From NCBI GenBank assembly GCA_950295325.1, contig OX485808.1:3724501-3784500 (forward strand): a stretch of 60,000 nucleotides of DNA, written 5' to 3'. The position numbers and the translations under genes were made by a program. Position 1 is the first letter of the stretch, and the number at the start of each line of letters is the position of its first letter. The notes under the pieces were generated by a model. The model saw only the letters and a program-made list of their open reading frames with translations, searched no databases and was not told the DNA's origin. The DNA comes from Polytrichum commune. Taxonomy: Eukaryota > Streptophyta > Polytrichopsida > Polytrichales > Polytrichaceae. This document shows positions 34,748 through 46,749 of the stretch, one piece after another.

Positions 34748-35520
34748 AACCGTATCACCAACACTAACCGAAAACCCAACATCATTTGTCATTCCTTGTA
34801 AGAAAAAAAACCGGGGAATTAGAAATTGACGACGCTACAACTATTGAATTTGTCCGTTTGATTTGTCCGGTAAAGGGAGGGGGGGGGGGTACGTGAGAGA
34901 GTTACAGGTGCTGCTGCTACTGCTACTGCTACTGAGTCCATCGTTAGTTTCAGAACACTCACGAGATGCGACTACTACCATACCACATTCTGTGACTGTA
35001 AGAAGCCTATGACACAAAGAGCCTACACTACTAGACTCCTGCGTCTAAGTAGTCTCAATTTTTTGTTTTATTGTTTTTTTATTGAATTTTTTTAATAAAT
35101 TTTATTTTGGGTAAGAGGAGTACAAATGTAATTGCGGGGGCGTTGAAGTAGTTCGTTCCCCCATTCATCGACTTTGCATGCGAATTTGGGGTCTAGATTT
35201 GAGCGTAGCCTATCTACGCCTGGATTCTATCTATCTACTTGTACTCCGCCTGCACTAGCCTCCAGCCGCAGTTGCAGAAACACACACACACTCTCTCTCT
35301 CACACACACACCCTCACAGGAGGAGTGGCAACCCCCACCCAAATCGTACCATTCTTTTGATGTTGGGGTTGCATATCTTTTTATCTTCTATGAACAGGGA
35401 AAACCTGCACAACACTTTCTGCAATCCACAATCCACAATGAATAATAATAATAATATAATAAGAGTGTGTGTGTATATATATATAATAACAATAATAAGG
35501 GATTGTGGCTTTGCCATGGG
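34748..35520. other. Low-complexity, GC-mixed intergenic DNA
   Basis: Contains a poly(G) run at 34879-34889, GCTGCTGCTACTGCTACTGC at 34912-34934, an AC/CT mixed microsatellite at 35280-35316 and (AAT)n at 35440-35458. Open frames at 35174-35548 and on minus run through these repeats. No domain recognised. Confidence 0.5.
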
Positions 35521-36188
35521 AGGATTTGTCTTAAAATGGCATTTATAAGTAATTCTTTTTAATTACTAGTTCTCTCCATGTTCAATTTGACGTTTCATTG
35601 TGCTTCCATTAAGTTTTTGTTGGTCTTCACCAAAGCTGTGTCATTAAGTTTCGACGTGAATTACACGCGCCTTATTACTATTGAAAGGCAGTCTCCATAA
35701 TGCCTCTATCCCATGGTATGGGAGATAACTAATAAACTTTGTGTGTGTGTGTGTGTGTCAATTACAAAGTGTCATGTATATATTATTCAGTGATGTTGCT
35801 ATGCTATGTGGGGGTGGAGGGGAGGAAATTGTCATATACAAGCGTACCTCTCATCTATTCAACATAAAAGCTTTACCCTTTTAGAGTTTTGTTGCCGGTT
35901 CATCTCCGGTGGCCTCGAGTAGATTGATTGGGGGTCTTTGAAGTTTATTTTGGTGTGTCGAATTACCTACGCAAAGTAACCTCTGGGTTGCATGCTATTT
36001 CAAGGCTTTTATGTTGGGTGAAGGGGAGGCACTAAGCTCATATATGATAATTCCCTCTCCAAAGGTGAATGTTGACAACAACTATCGAGGAGGAGGGTGA
36101 AAAATGATGGTTGTTATCGTAGAGCTCACGAGGTTGTTACTTTTAGCTGAAGTAGCCCCTAAATCGCAGTCCAAGACCCCAAATTAGT
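35521..36188. other. Intergenic DNA, no gene recognised
   Basis: Apart from the GT run, only short frames and no clear repeat. Confidence 0.5.
35741..35758. repeat. (GT)n microsatellite
   Basis: Uninterrupted TGTGTGTG run of about 18 bp. Confidence 0.9.
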
Positions 36189-37045
36189 CTACACCCGTTT
36201 ATGGTATTTAGTGTCACGTACACTTATAATTTGCGAAAGGGCCTAAACTAGATGCTCAGAGCTCTCAAAGTGTCACGTCTCCGAAATGCCAATGTGCTAC
36301 TATTCGTCAATATAAGTAACTTTCGTAAGTGAAAATATTTACATTATGACATTCAATGTAGCACGTTGGGATGCTTTGAGACAATAGTTTTGCATTTTAG
36401 TATGCAAGAGGAAGATGTTGTTGAGCATACTAATGGCAAGTATCATGTGTTTACATTTGAGTATGCAAGAAGAAGAAGAAGTTCTTGAGCATACCAATGC
36501 CAAGTGTCATTTGTGCACATCTTTTGTCAACTTGTAGACCATTGTGCAACATAGGCACACACCTCATACCACTACAATAAATAGTCCTATTATTGTGGGC
36601 CACAATAATTTTCTAGAGCCCACGCTAATTTTCATAACGAGAATTAATGTGGGCCCCCTAAATTTCCAACCCACACTAAATTTCTAGTAGAAAACTAGCA
36701 TGGATTGCACTAATTCTTGTCTTTTCTAGAAAATCAGTGTGAGTGATTTTTTTATTGTATGCTACTTTTGTCCTATAACTAATATTCAATGTGTTGGTCG
36801 GAAGTTATCATGAAGACTCAAGGAAAGACATGGGGTCTTGGACCCACATTAATTCCACCTTGACTAGAAAATTAGCGTGGCTAACGCTAATTATTTCCAC
36901 GCTATTTTTTCACCCACACTAATAAGACCGTTTTGTGCAATGAACATACTTGTGACAAGATATCAGAAAGCACAAATTGAATCCAAGTGTCATGAGGTGA
37001 CACAAATGATGAAGTTGTTGATCTTTAGTGTAACCTAGCATGCAC
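36189..37045 (+). mobile_element. CTAC-family MITE, copy C, interrupted and 3'-truncated
   Basis: Starts CTACACCCGTTTATGGTATT and follows copy A in order (GGGCCTAAACTAGATGC, AAGAGGAAGATGTTGTTGAG, GCCAAGTGTCATTTGTGCAC, CCTCATAC). It resumes after the 368-bp insert at CAATGAACATACTTGTGACA and continues to about TAACCTAGCATGCAC. The right terminal repeat is missing. Confidence 0.8.
36570..36937. mobile_element. MITE of the TAGTCCTATTA family, nested in copy C
   Basis: Starts CACTACAATAAATAGTCCTA then TTATTGTGGGCC and ends CCCACACTAATAAGACCG then TTTTGTG. The interior matches 20318-20672 in order, including CAATGTGTTGGTC, GGGTCTTGGACC and TTAATTCCACCTTGA. Copies A and B are continuous at this site, so the empty site is known; the exact duplication is ambiguous by a few bases. 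Confidence 0.85.
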
Positions 37046-38238
37046 TTGAAGTTTAAATTGATGAATCAACAACCAACCAATAGGAGGTCAACTTCAATTA
37101 CTACCCCCTCGGCAAATGTTATGAAACCCAACCCGATTTGTGAGTCTAGATACCTATGGCAAATCACACAAGATTGTTGTCCTCGAGATCCCCAATACAC
37201 CCACAAACTCAACATATTTTGGGGTTCACTCTCAATCTCACAATCGGAATGACCTAAGTGCTCAGTTAAGGTATCAACAAACACGCACTTCCGATAACCA
37301 TAACTAAATAAAGAGAGATCCCATTTACAATCCGATTGTTACGGACGCGTTATCGTACGTTTGCTTATGTGATACAAATTCCTCCGTGTAAACATAATCG
37401 GTAGAAGTTGGAGAGCATGAAACACGAGCCGTATAACACACATACACACACACACACAAATCACCTTATGCATGAATGTGCGGCAAATTGTGTAGATATT
37501 TGTATAGCCTCCATGCTCCATGATGTGGTGCACGGGAATTGAGCACTTTGGTACATACAACATACACTTTCGTGGCTATTTCACAAGCCCTTTGTTTAAA
37601 GCTCAACCGCTCACACCCACAACGGCCTTTGTGCCCAAACTTTTTGGAAGGGTTCCGGAGGATTCTCAATTTCTGTCTCTTTGCATCTCGTAATTGTGCG
37701 GTGTTTCTTTTAGCGGAGGTGGTAACAAGTCGCTTCAAATTGAAAAGTGAGGTTTAGGGTACATGGTATATTATTGGTATGTTGCAAGGCTTTTGTTTGT
37801 ACTCGGAAAAGGATCCCCTCCCCCCAAAGAAGAAGAAGAAAGAGAGGTTATGGTGAGATTGGAGTGTGTGCTCAAAATGAATGATAAGTGTTTGAGGTTC
37901 AATGAAATGAACTCGGTTTTCAAGTTCAAGAAGTCGAAATAGGCTAACGTTTAGTAGTAGGTTGAACACAACTAGAAAGACCTATGTATATATTTGACCT
38001 CCTATAATTTGTGTATTTCAACTTCCCCCCTAATATAGTTTATGCTGCAAGTCTTGAATGCCTGAGCTAATTATGGCCGTGTTAGGCTATGCAAAAGTTA
38101 TTGCATCGGGAACCGCACACATGTACTTTACCCATTATAATTTTCAATGTTTCAATGTTACACTACACAAAGGTTTCGTGATCATGATAGGTGTACATGG
38201 TAGATCAAAGCTCCCATTTGGTTCCCTGGAGGGTCTCA
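37046..38238. other. Intergenic DNA, no gene recognised
   Basis: Includes an (AC)n run at 37437-37457. The short frames at 37040-37757 lack motifs. Confidence 0.5.
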
Positions 38239-38333
38239 ATAATAAAGGACAAGGTGGGAGTGGATTTTGATGTTCCACAGAGGGGGAAAATTATGGGGAA
38301 CATCGAAATCCACTCTCACTTTGCTCTTTATGA
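38239..38333. repeat. Long imperfect foldback (hairpin)
   Basis: The left arm 38239-38276 (ends GAGTGGATTTTGATGTTCC) and the right arm 38297-38333 (starts GGAACATCGAAATCCACTC) pair with about six mismatches or wobbles around a 20-nt loop. A transcript from either strand would form a stem of about 37 bp. It may be a small foldback transposon or a microRNA-like precursor. No target duplication was recognised. Confidence 0.7.
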
Positions 38334-38339
38334 TTATAT

Positions 38340-40100
38340 AAAAGTTTGACATTCCCATCATCTGCCTTAAGAACATGTGGATATCATAGTTGGAATAACT
38401 ATTTGGGAGGAATTAGATGGAGGTTCGAAACCCCACCACTTACGCTTGCATTTCTCTAACATAAAAATATCATTTTCACACAAATGTTTTATTTTTAAGC
38501 ATCCAAAATTTTAAAAAACAACTAACGACTTTGAGTTTCTACTCAGCTCTAAAACAAGGAAAATTTGAAACATTAAATAATTGAATGTGTGTAATTAATG
38601 ATAGAATGTGAACATTTACATGCATGTGGTCCCCAAGGGGAAATGCTTTGCCATCTATGACGTGGCCATAAATATTGACGTGCATTCAAAACTATTGACG
38701 GAAATTGTGTTGGGGGCTCGACTCCAATGCACAACATCACCAAGTCTTACGGGTTTAGCTCCCCTTCGAAAGGGGGTGGGGGGCCTATCTAGGCTACACC
38801 GCTGACCATGAGTTTAATTACACGATTCTTGGCCCTAAACACATGGGGTTAGCAGTCATCAGCCATGCAAGCGCCCCCCCCCCTCCCCCCATGCGGGACC
38901 ATACAATTCATTCCGACACTATGCAAATGTACCCAACCCGAAAATGTGACAATAAAACAAGCCCCAAAATTCTCACATGTCGGTTTAATGTGTGACACAG
39001 TGAACAATACTCAGACTAACAATTGTTCATTTCGAACGGATCCCAACCATAAAAAGAGCATTATGCCCCAAAAACGATCGGCCCCACGGTTACGTGTTTT
39101 AGTAAAGTTACGTGTCGAAACTTGAAATGCTTCGCATTCGTGGTTTGCAATCGGTAAGCACGTGAGACGATGGCCGATCCGATCCAACGGCCAAATTCTT
39201 TTTTGTCTATGTCTATGGAAGTTAGATGGATGGATGTGCCCACAACAAGGACCTAGGGTCACGTACCTCCTTCCCCCTTTACCCTTATTCTACTACTACT
39301 TAAGCCACTCTTTGAAAGGAGTTGTTGAGCAGCTCTAAATGCCATAACTTACTCCCTTTAAGTGACACCTCTTGATGAATCCCAAATCGTTCACAGTCGG
39401 CCTCCAATTTATTACTTGCTTACACGATGACTTAGAATATTTAGTAGTTTGGAGCTTTGCAATCAAGCAACCCCTTCGACTTCTAACCCGATAAAAATCT
39501 GCCACCGCCCCGCCCCCGCCCCACAAGTGCGGTATACTTAAAGACTCCCTTTCTTCTTCTTTCCCCCCCCCCCCCCCCCCCCTTTTTTTTTAACCCTTCT
39601 TCCTCTTCCGTTCATCGAATCGGTGAAGAAGAAGAAGAAGAAGCGAAGAAGCGGACTCATCACCGTCTCGAGGTTCCATGGCCGGTTGGATTTCGACCAT
39701 GTAGACCACTTTTATACTCGTATTTATTAGTGTTTCGTCAAAGAATCGGATGCACGGGATGCTTCCTATCCACTAGCCTAGATATGTTTGTTGGCAACTT
39801 GGAACGTACAAAAAGGAAGCCCTAGTGATGAGTCACGGGCAATCCTTGGCCTCTCTCTCCCTCTCTCTTTCTCGCGCCTCCCCAAAACCCAAAAGAAAGA
39901 AAAAAGAAAGAAAGAAAGATTCTCCTCCTCCCTCCGGAATGGCTCAACCTCCATTCAATGGATTTCCAAAGTGACAACAACCTCCACATCCATGTTGGAC
40001 GACAACAAACGAAGAAGAGAATGGCTCCGGAAATGAAACGTCGTGTTCTTAACCGGGTCCAGAGTGGGTTCAAGGGTATAGGCACTAAGGCAATTCTAGA
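38340..40100. other. Intergenic DNA with C-runs and GAA repeats
   Basis: Poly(C) at 38874-38889 and 39564-39583, (GAA)n at 39625-39652, and a pyrimidine-rich then AAAGAAAG-rich block at 39851-39921. The frames at 38865-39125, 39011-39262 minus, 39788-40036 and 39822-40085 minus carry no recognisable domain. Confidence 0.5.
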
Positions 40101-40103
40101 GAG

Positions 40104-40340
40104 CTACACCATTTGTGTATGGTATTTGATGTGACTTGTTATTTGGAATTACTTACGGCAAGTAATAACTTCTTACTCTAGAGTCCATTTTTCATTATCA
40201 TTAGTGAAGGTTGTATAGGTTTTTTAGATGTTATATAACATAAATGACTATTCTTGATAAAATGTTACATTTTGAATGAATGGTTATGGCATGATGTAAC
40301 TATGAGTAGTAAGTGACACTAAATATCATAAACGGTGTAG
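40104..40340. mobile_element. Short CTAC-family MITE, copy E
   Basis: The left CTACACCATTTGTGTATGGT (then ATTTGATGTGAC) mirrors the right end, whose reverse complement is CTACACCGTTTATGATATTT (then AGTGTCAC). At 237 bp it is less than half the length of copies A and B, and its interior differs after GGAATTACTTACG. A related left-end fragment lies at 43105-43165. Confidence 0.75.
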
Positions 40341-40599
40341 TGTTGCCTTGGCTCCTAACTTGGGGATTAACCCCTTTTGCCGAGTTTTGTTTTGGGTTGA
40401 GGAGACGATGCAACCAATAGCTACTACCATAGTTCCATGGCGGGTTCGGCGTTTTTTTGTATCATTTGAAATTGAAGTAATGTATGTTGTAAAGACAACA
40501 TGAGAATCTAATAGAATGATTGCTTTTTTCTTTTTTGAAATGGAATGATGGAAATAAGTAAATAATTTGACCAAGGTGTGTAGGGACCGCCATGAGCTT

Positions 40600-41330
40600 A
40601 CAAAACTAGGTATGCGGTCCTATTGTGGGCATTTACAACTTTGCAATCAAAATGTAGCAATTGGATTAGTTGTGGGAATGGCTCGTATGATTAGAAGTTG
40701 CAAATCGTGAAGATTATCATTTCAACTTTCATCATCGGAGTCTACATGTTATAAGGAGGTCAAGTAAGGACAATATTTTCTTAAGTCATCGCATAAACAC
40801 ACTCTATTGTGTTGACGATCGAACCTAGAACAATGTCTATATTTTGAGCACATGGTCCAATATTCATTGTGACACATGTCTTTTTGGTGTCCGTTAGGCT
40901 TAACTACAAGCTTTGCCATATACCACTCAAATAATATATGGGTGTCGTTTTAAGAAGAGTGACCACTTGAGGCCCACATACCTTATGTTCTAGATAACTT
41001 GGAGGTCCAAGTCAAATTACCATACATAACAAGTTATGCCACTTTTGTTCTTACAATGAGACACACTTTGTGTTGAAGCATCCCCTCTACAACTTCATCA
41101 AGAATAGGTTATTCTTCCCTAACTTAGAATGTGGTACTAGGCAGTCCCGAGTCTTGCTTCCAATTGGACCATCGAGTTGATATTGGCCCCTATCTCAAGG
41201 AGGTCAATGCACTTCATTACTTTATGAAATTAGCATTTTTCACACTATCTTCATATACATTTAGCCCCACGAGCCTTATGGCTTCCCAACACTTTGAAAG
41301 CAAATTTCATTTCGTTTCATAACCCTCCCC
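40600..41330. repeat. Dispersed repeat related to 45000-45330 and 15230-15440
   Basis: GAGCACATGGTCCAATATTC, CTACAAGCTTTGCCATATAC, CACTCAAATAATATATGGGT and AAGAAGAGTGACCACTTGAG have ordered partners at 45213-45320. The stretch 41130-41330 has its partner at 15230-15440. Confidence 0.6.
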
Positions 41331-42995
41331 ACAAACTCAATCGGGGCTTATCAATCTTGAAGAGCATGGGGGAGGACAGAGGTTGTAACTTTGGACCCTC
41401 TTCCATGGAGCCCACCTACCACAAGAAAGACAACAAACCCCACACAATAATAAAATGGACTCTTGAATATGATAGGACCAACGGACTCATATTCATGCTG
41501 GTGTGAAACACGGATTTTTTCCCTCTTCTTCTCGTTTCTCCCCCAATCCTCTCCCTTTGAAAAAAATTATATTGTGTCGTGTGGTGACGAGGGTTGGGAA
41601 GCTATGTGGTGGTCAAGGGTGGTTCAAAACCCTAGATATTGTTCCTTAAGCCTTAAGACTGATGGCTGAGAACGAGGACACCCAAGCCAAGTTATCATAA
41701 CCGATTTCTCATCCAAGACCATAAAGAGCTATAAGAAACCCATCACCAATCATCATCCATGAAAACACAATATCATCCAAAATTCGCGATCATGTCCACG
41801 AGCTGATTGATTATGATTGATAACCAACTCGAGTGGCTGGATTAGATAACCCTCCCTCTCCCCAAAAACCAATTTAGACCCTTTGGCCTTGAAGATCAAT
41901 GGCACTCTCCGACTAGTCAAGTTTGCTCAAAGGATCGAGAAGAGAATGGGGCGAGATCCAAACACCACAAAGAGGCCCAATTTTTGAGCTTCGTCAAATT
42001 GTGCAATTTTGAACTTCAAGTCTACCGAAAAGGCCATCCAAATACCTGAAGTACCAAGTCACTACCTTATGTGTGCAATGACAAGTCATTTTGTCTAGTC
42101 TTGAACAACCTTAACGTGGAGAATATTATTCGGATTCAAATTTAGAATTCTATTCTAGTTCCACATACCTACCTACTACTTGGAAACCCCGGGTCGCACA
42201 CTAGCCTCGCAAATTTTCAAATCGTTATTTTAGCAAGTCAGAATGCACGCTCGGGTGGCCTATAGCATTGCAAGAATAGCCTCGCATACACATGTGGACT
42301 CCATACCTAGTACACTACCCCCATGAACTTGAAATGCTACCTCAAATTTAAGGTATGTAGATACCCCTTTTTTCCTCCTTCATGTCCTCCAACTTCCATC
42401 GATTGTGTTCACAAAACAAAACTTGTTTCGCATTAGCAAATCTACGATGACACATCGGCAAAAAATCACACTGGAAATCAGACCGTTGTGGTCTAGTTAC
42501 GGCGATCACAAGTGCATGTTTGTCGATCGTCCTCCAGATCGTATTCATTATCGAGTGTGGGAACGATACACGATGTTTGGATACATCGTTCGGGTTTGCT
42601 GAAACACGTGTTTTTACGGTGCTTGTTTTTGGATCCTCGTCTAACTAACCACACACCGATCGGAAATGGGTGCCCGATTTATAAGAAGAAGAGTAACGGA
42701 ATCACACCCGCGTTCCTTTGGAAAAATGTCCATTGATGAAGATGGTGTGTCGCAAATGAGGTCCATATTTTCAAAGTGTGGACCACCGAAATAACCCGAA
42801 AACATGCACAAATTGTATATGGATGCAGGTGGAGCCAAGGCAAGGCAACAAATGCCCCCCCACCCCCTTGGACTTTCCGTCCACCTTATAAGTACGGTGT
42901 ACTCTATAGGGTCAAAAAGTAGGCAAGTGGGCAGGAAAGGAAGGCGGGGTAGGCAAGTAGGCCTATGCATGAGCACCTTAAAGTCCTCCCATAGC
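41331..42995. other. Intergenic DNA, no gene recognised
   Basis: Moderate GC near 42500-42960. The minus frame 42976-42641 (111 aa) and the plus frames there show no recognisable domains. Confidence 0.5.
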
Positions 42996-43002
42996 TAGAG
43001 AG

Positions 43003-43024
43003 ATAGATAGAGAGAGAGAGAGAG
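43003..43024. repeat. (GATA)/(GA)n microsatellite
   Basis: AGATAGATAGAGAGAGAGAG and further GA. Confidence 0.9.
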
Positions 43025-43039
43025 CTAGCCCCCAATTTC

Positions 43040-43780
43040 TACGTGTATGAGTCCCCTAATAAGTTATTTGGTTACGGATGAGGTTCCGTGACACTTACGT
43101 AGGTACCCAAGATGTTGTATTTAGTGTCACTTGTGATTTGGAATTACGCAATGCCATATTTCACGTTTTTACCAACAAATACCATGTTGGTTGTTTGGAC
43201 ATCCTAGAGCAACACAAACTTTACCTGGGTGAAACCTGACATTGATAGTAAAAAAAATACAGCACCATGTAATTTCAAGTAGTGACTGCCACTGAAATAT
43301 CATATTCAGTATGCGTAGCACATGGGCGAGGGTGAAAATGCAAAGGAAACATTTGTATGTTTAGTTCATATAGTTTTTCATATGTTATGTTAAATTTGTC
43401 ATGGATCGAAGTTCGGTGATCATGGTGTAGCCTTGTGGGATCCAATTGGAATGAACTCACAACAAACTTGGGAGGGGCGGTTTTTAACATCAGATTTCTA
43501 AACAACGACTTTACAGTCCACACTTTCTTTTTTAATATCATTACCCTACTTGTAAGAAGTCCGTGAGTTCTTTGTTATGGGTGAAGTTCTATGACACTTA
43601 GTACCATTGGGGAGGGTGAAATTGCAAAGAACCATTCTATACTTAGCATGTGCAAATTTTAAAATGTTAAAGTTCAATGTACCCTGAATTAAAGGTCAGC
43701 GATCATCCCAATGGAGTCTCGTGGGACCCAATTGGAACGAATTCACAACAAACTTGGGAGGGGCGGTTTTAATAGCAGGT
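43040..43780. repeat. Degenerate tandem duplication, ~290-500 bp spacing
   Basis: CACAACAAACTTGGGAGGGG (then CGGTTTT) occurs at 43459 and 43749. Upstream landmarks pair as well: GGGATCCAATTGGAATGAAC with GGGACCCAATTGGAACGAAT, and GAGGGTGAAAATGCAAAG with GAGGGTGAAATTGCAAAG. The first copy also contains a CTAC-MITE-like fragment at 43105-43165, which breaks the period. Confidence 0.7.
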
Positions 43781-44640
43781 GGTCGCCATCAACCGAAATC
43801 AATCGAAGTTTGTGGTTCTCACCGCTTTGTAAAGTAAAGCACTCAAGCGAAATTGCACCACTCACACAATGAAATCCATAATATGGGAATTGTGGGTGTT
43901 ATTTAAAGGGATACGGCACCCGAGTACAGGAACTTTGACTAAGATGAACTAGTAATCGTGAACTTGAGAGTGATTTATTTTATAAAAACTCTAAAAGTTT
44001 ACTGTAGGTACGAGCATAATCCGTATGTGTTTTTCTCTGCTGCCCGGCCAGTCCATCATAGATTCATAGGATCCCGACCCCTTTTTATAATATGTATTGA
44101 GTCTTGTCCCGTCCCATGTCCGAAATATAACCACATAGAAAGGTTTGCGGTAAAAGCACGCCCCTTGTAGAGTAAAATTTCTAGACATCTGCCCGATAAT
44201 AGGAGGGCAAAAACGTTGATTACTATGTCGAGTCCGATAATTACTATTTGGAGCTAAATTAATCATAAATCCGGATCATAGACCTTGAATTGATCTACAC
44301 TATTATTGTCACGTTTACAAATATTGTCACGGATGATTAAACTTTGGATGAAATTCATGTCAATTACTGGAACATGGATATGAAAGTTTGGTCTACTTTG
44401 TATTCTAATCTTCCCCTAATGAAAAATTGTCATGGACGATTGAAATTTGGATGAAAAATCACTTAATAACAACATCCTAGCTTTATAATAGCTTTAGAAT
44501 GTTGCAATCACAACCCACATTTGCACAAAACCTTGCCGTCCATAATCACAATCCACATTTGCATTGGTCACAATAAATACCATGGGTATATGCATAGTGT
44601 AATTAACTATAAGTAACTTTGTCATGTGACCCACGTTGTG
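43781..44640. other. Intergenic DNA with a short direct repeat
   Basis: ATTGTCACGGATGATTAAAC then TTTGGATGAAATT (44323) resembles ATTGTCATGGACGATTGAAA then TTTGGATGAAAAA (44426). CACAACCCACATTTGCA and CACAATCCACATTTGCA form another pair near 44510 and 44547. No gene recognised. Confidence 0.5.
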
Positions 44641-44770
44641 GTACGCACGACTTGAAATGGGCGCTTTAAGATACATGCTTGCTTCTTGTAGGATATGAAA
44701 CATGCAATTAGTGCAAGATGATCAACAAAACCAAGTCATGAGTCTAGCTATGTTCCTTGTAATTTTGAAG
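44640..44770. repeat. Dispersed repeat module (ATGAAACATGCAATTAG family)
   Basis: GCTTCTTGTAGGATATGAAA then CATGCAATTAGTGCAAGATG. This matches 15470-15520 and 5475-5520 closely and 18200-18240 less closely. Confidence 0.6.
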
Positions 44771-44999
44771 GTCATATGAATATCTTATTAATTGTCAAAG
44801 TATTTGAGACAAAGAGGGCCATGTGTAAATGCAGGTGACCGTTATCTAATGTTGAGTTAGTGTTCGTACACATTTGTCAATGTTTAACATACATTTGCAA
44901 TGCTAACTAAGTATTTAGCTGAATGTTTCAACTCATAGTTCAACCCTTCACGTCTTGCAACAAGAAGATATAGCTTCGGAAACATACAATTGTAAACCT

Positions 45000-45330
45000 A
45001 TGTTTGTAGGCATCGATTCAATGTTTGTAGTTTGATCCGGTTCGCAATTGCATATCACTCAAATGGTCATTTCAAGTTTTGGAGTCAAGGTTGAGATGCA
45101 TAAGCTATAAGAGGAAGAAGTGAAGATTCTTTCTTGTTTTTTTTTCTTAAGTGACACATAGGCCATCCCAATTGTATAAAGGATTGAACCTACTAGAATG
45201 AAGAACCTTCTTGAGCACATACTCCAATCTCATTGTAACACGAATCTATTGAGGACTACAAGCCTTGCTAGATACCGCTCAAATATAGGTATATGACTAA
45301 GAAGAGTGACCGTGTGAAGATTACATAATT
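45000..45330. repeat. Dispersed repeat, partner of 40750-41000
   Basis: GAGCACATACTCCAATCTCA, GGACTACAAGCCTTGCTAGA and AAGAAGAGTGACCGTGTGAA align in order with the 40.8-41.0 kb block. Confidence 0.6.
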
Positions 45331-46255
45331 GACAAGAGGAAAGTGTCATCCGCCTACTCAAGCCGTTCATGTAGCATAATTGGTATGCCCTTGGACATGA
45401 ATCGAAGGTTATGGATGGAGCATTCTTAACGAGGATAAATGACATATGGGAATTGAACAAGTGTTTTCTCCACTTGGACGAGCTACCAATCCACACACCT
45501 TATGAATCAAGAGGAGATTGGACTTTTGAGTTGTGGTAGTGTTGCTCGGACATCCACCTACTCATACCATTCACATAGTGTAAACCCATGCCACAAACTT
45601 CCCCATTTCAAGTTACGGGATCCTTACACCGCATAATTTTTTCGTCGTTAAACCTCGAAAGGACTTCCTCGTAACATCCTCCGGACCGTTGATCTCCTCT
45701 AGTATCTAATGGTCGAGATTTGCCATATACTTACGCTCGATAAGGCCCTCAAGAGGACATTGTACGAATAAAAGCCCATCCTCAAGCATGCCCTTATGCA
45801 CAAAATGCCCTCCCCAACCCTTACCTACCACATTATCAATATGCTCACGTGCACAACGACAACGGACCCATCACACATCCAAATCTCTTCCCACTCGAAG
45901 CTTACAAAGGAAAATACACGGTAAGATCAATGAACACGAGACGTTTGAGTGAACTTCCTTTACGATCAACCGATTATTCATTGCGACGCCTTGATTATTC
46001 CTTGTATTTTACCCTCAAATCGTAAAAACGTCAAAAGACGCTTTGGTTCGTTTCCCAAGGCTTCGATTTTTTTCGGAAGAGGCAATTTGGGAAGATGAAC
46101 CGGTTAGTATCGGAACTCGGAGCCGGTTCTCCTCGGTCATTGGATAGGGCTTTACGCTCCATAACCTTTTGATGCTCGGGGTGGATGCCTCATTGCTATT
46201 GCAACTCATCCTCTAATCTTGTCGTATCGTTAAATCCATCAACACTAATTTGATG
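45331..46255. other. Upstream flank of the SRS gene, nothing recognised
   Basis: GC rises gradually toward the gene. The minus frame 46209-46015 (64 aa) is not recognisable. No promoter element was assigned here. Confidence 0.45.
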
Positions 46256-46284
46256 AATACTACTAGAGGGTTAGCTTATGTGTT

Positions 46285-46308
46285 AGAGAGAGAGAGAGAA
46301 GAGAGAGG
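46285..46308. repeat. (GA)n tract upstream of the SRS gene
   Basis: AGAGAGAGAGAGAAGAGAGAG. GA repeats are binding sites for plant BPC (GAGA-binding) proteins. Any role here is inference. Confidence 0.85.
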
Positions 46309-46712
46309 GGGTGGGGGTTGGAATGGGAGAGTAGCGGCAGCAGGGCCATTCCGAGGGGCGGCTGGTTGCGGAGCCCAGAAGAATATGCGGCGAGTGTCTG
46401 GCTTGCAATCCAGGAAAGAGAGCGGCGCCGGGATCCTTCCACCGCGGAAGGCCAGCCCCAATTTCCTGTGTGTGTTGGGGATGATCGCCACTCCCGGATG
46501 GGAATGACTGATGAATCCAATCTTCCATCGCCGCTACTACTGCTGCCAAAACTTTGGCGGAAGGCGAAGCCACCCCCAGAATAAGCGAAGCTACCGGCAC
46601 TCTCGTCTCCATAATTCCTACCTACAAACACTGCAGGCACCCATTGCAGGGAGGCAGGCAGGCAGGCAGCCAGCCGCACGCAGCCTTCATCCCCATTTCA
46701 CATTTTTATTTA

Positions 46713-46722
46713 TTATATATAT
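46713..46722 (+). promoter_or_regulatory. Candidate TATA box of the SRS gene
   Basis: TTATATATAT sits in a short AT patch (ATTTATTATATATATTCG) within an otherwise GC-rich island, about 1.4 kb upstream of the first coding-like exon. A start site some 30 bp downstream would give a long GA-rich leader. Position only; there is no transcript evidence. Confidence 0.45.
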
Positions 46723-46749
46723 TCGATTTGTTATTCGATTTTGTTTTTG

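Noticed and set aside
38405-38445. tRNA or SINE B-box (GGTTCGAAACCCC)
   Set aside because: No matching A-box at proper spacing and no cloverleaf could be drawn.
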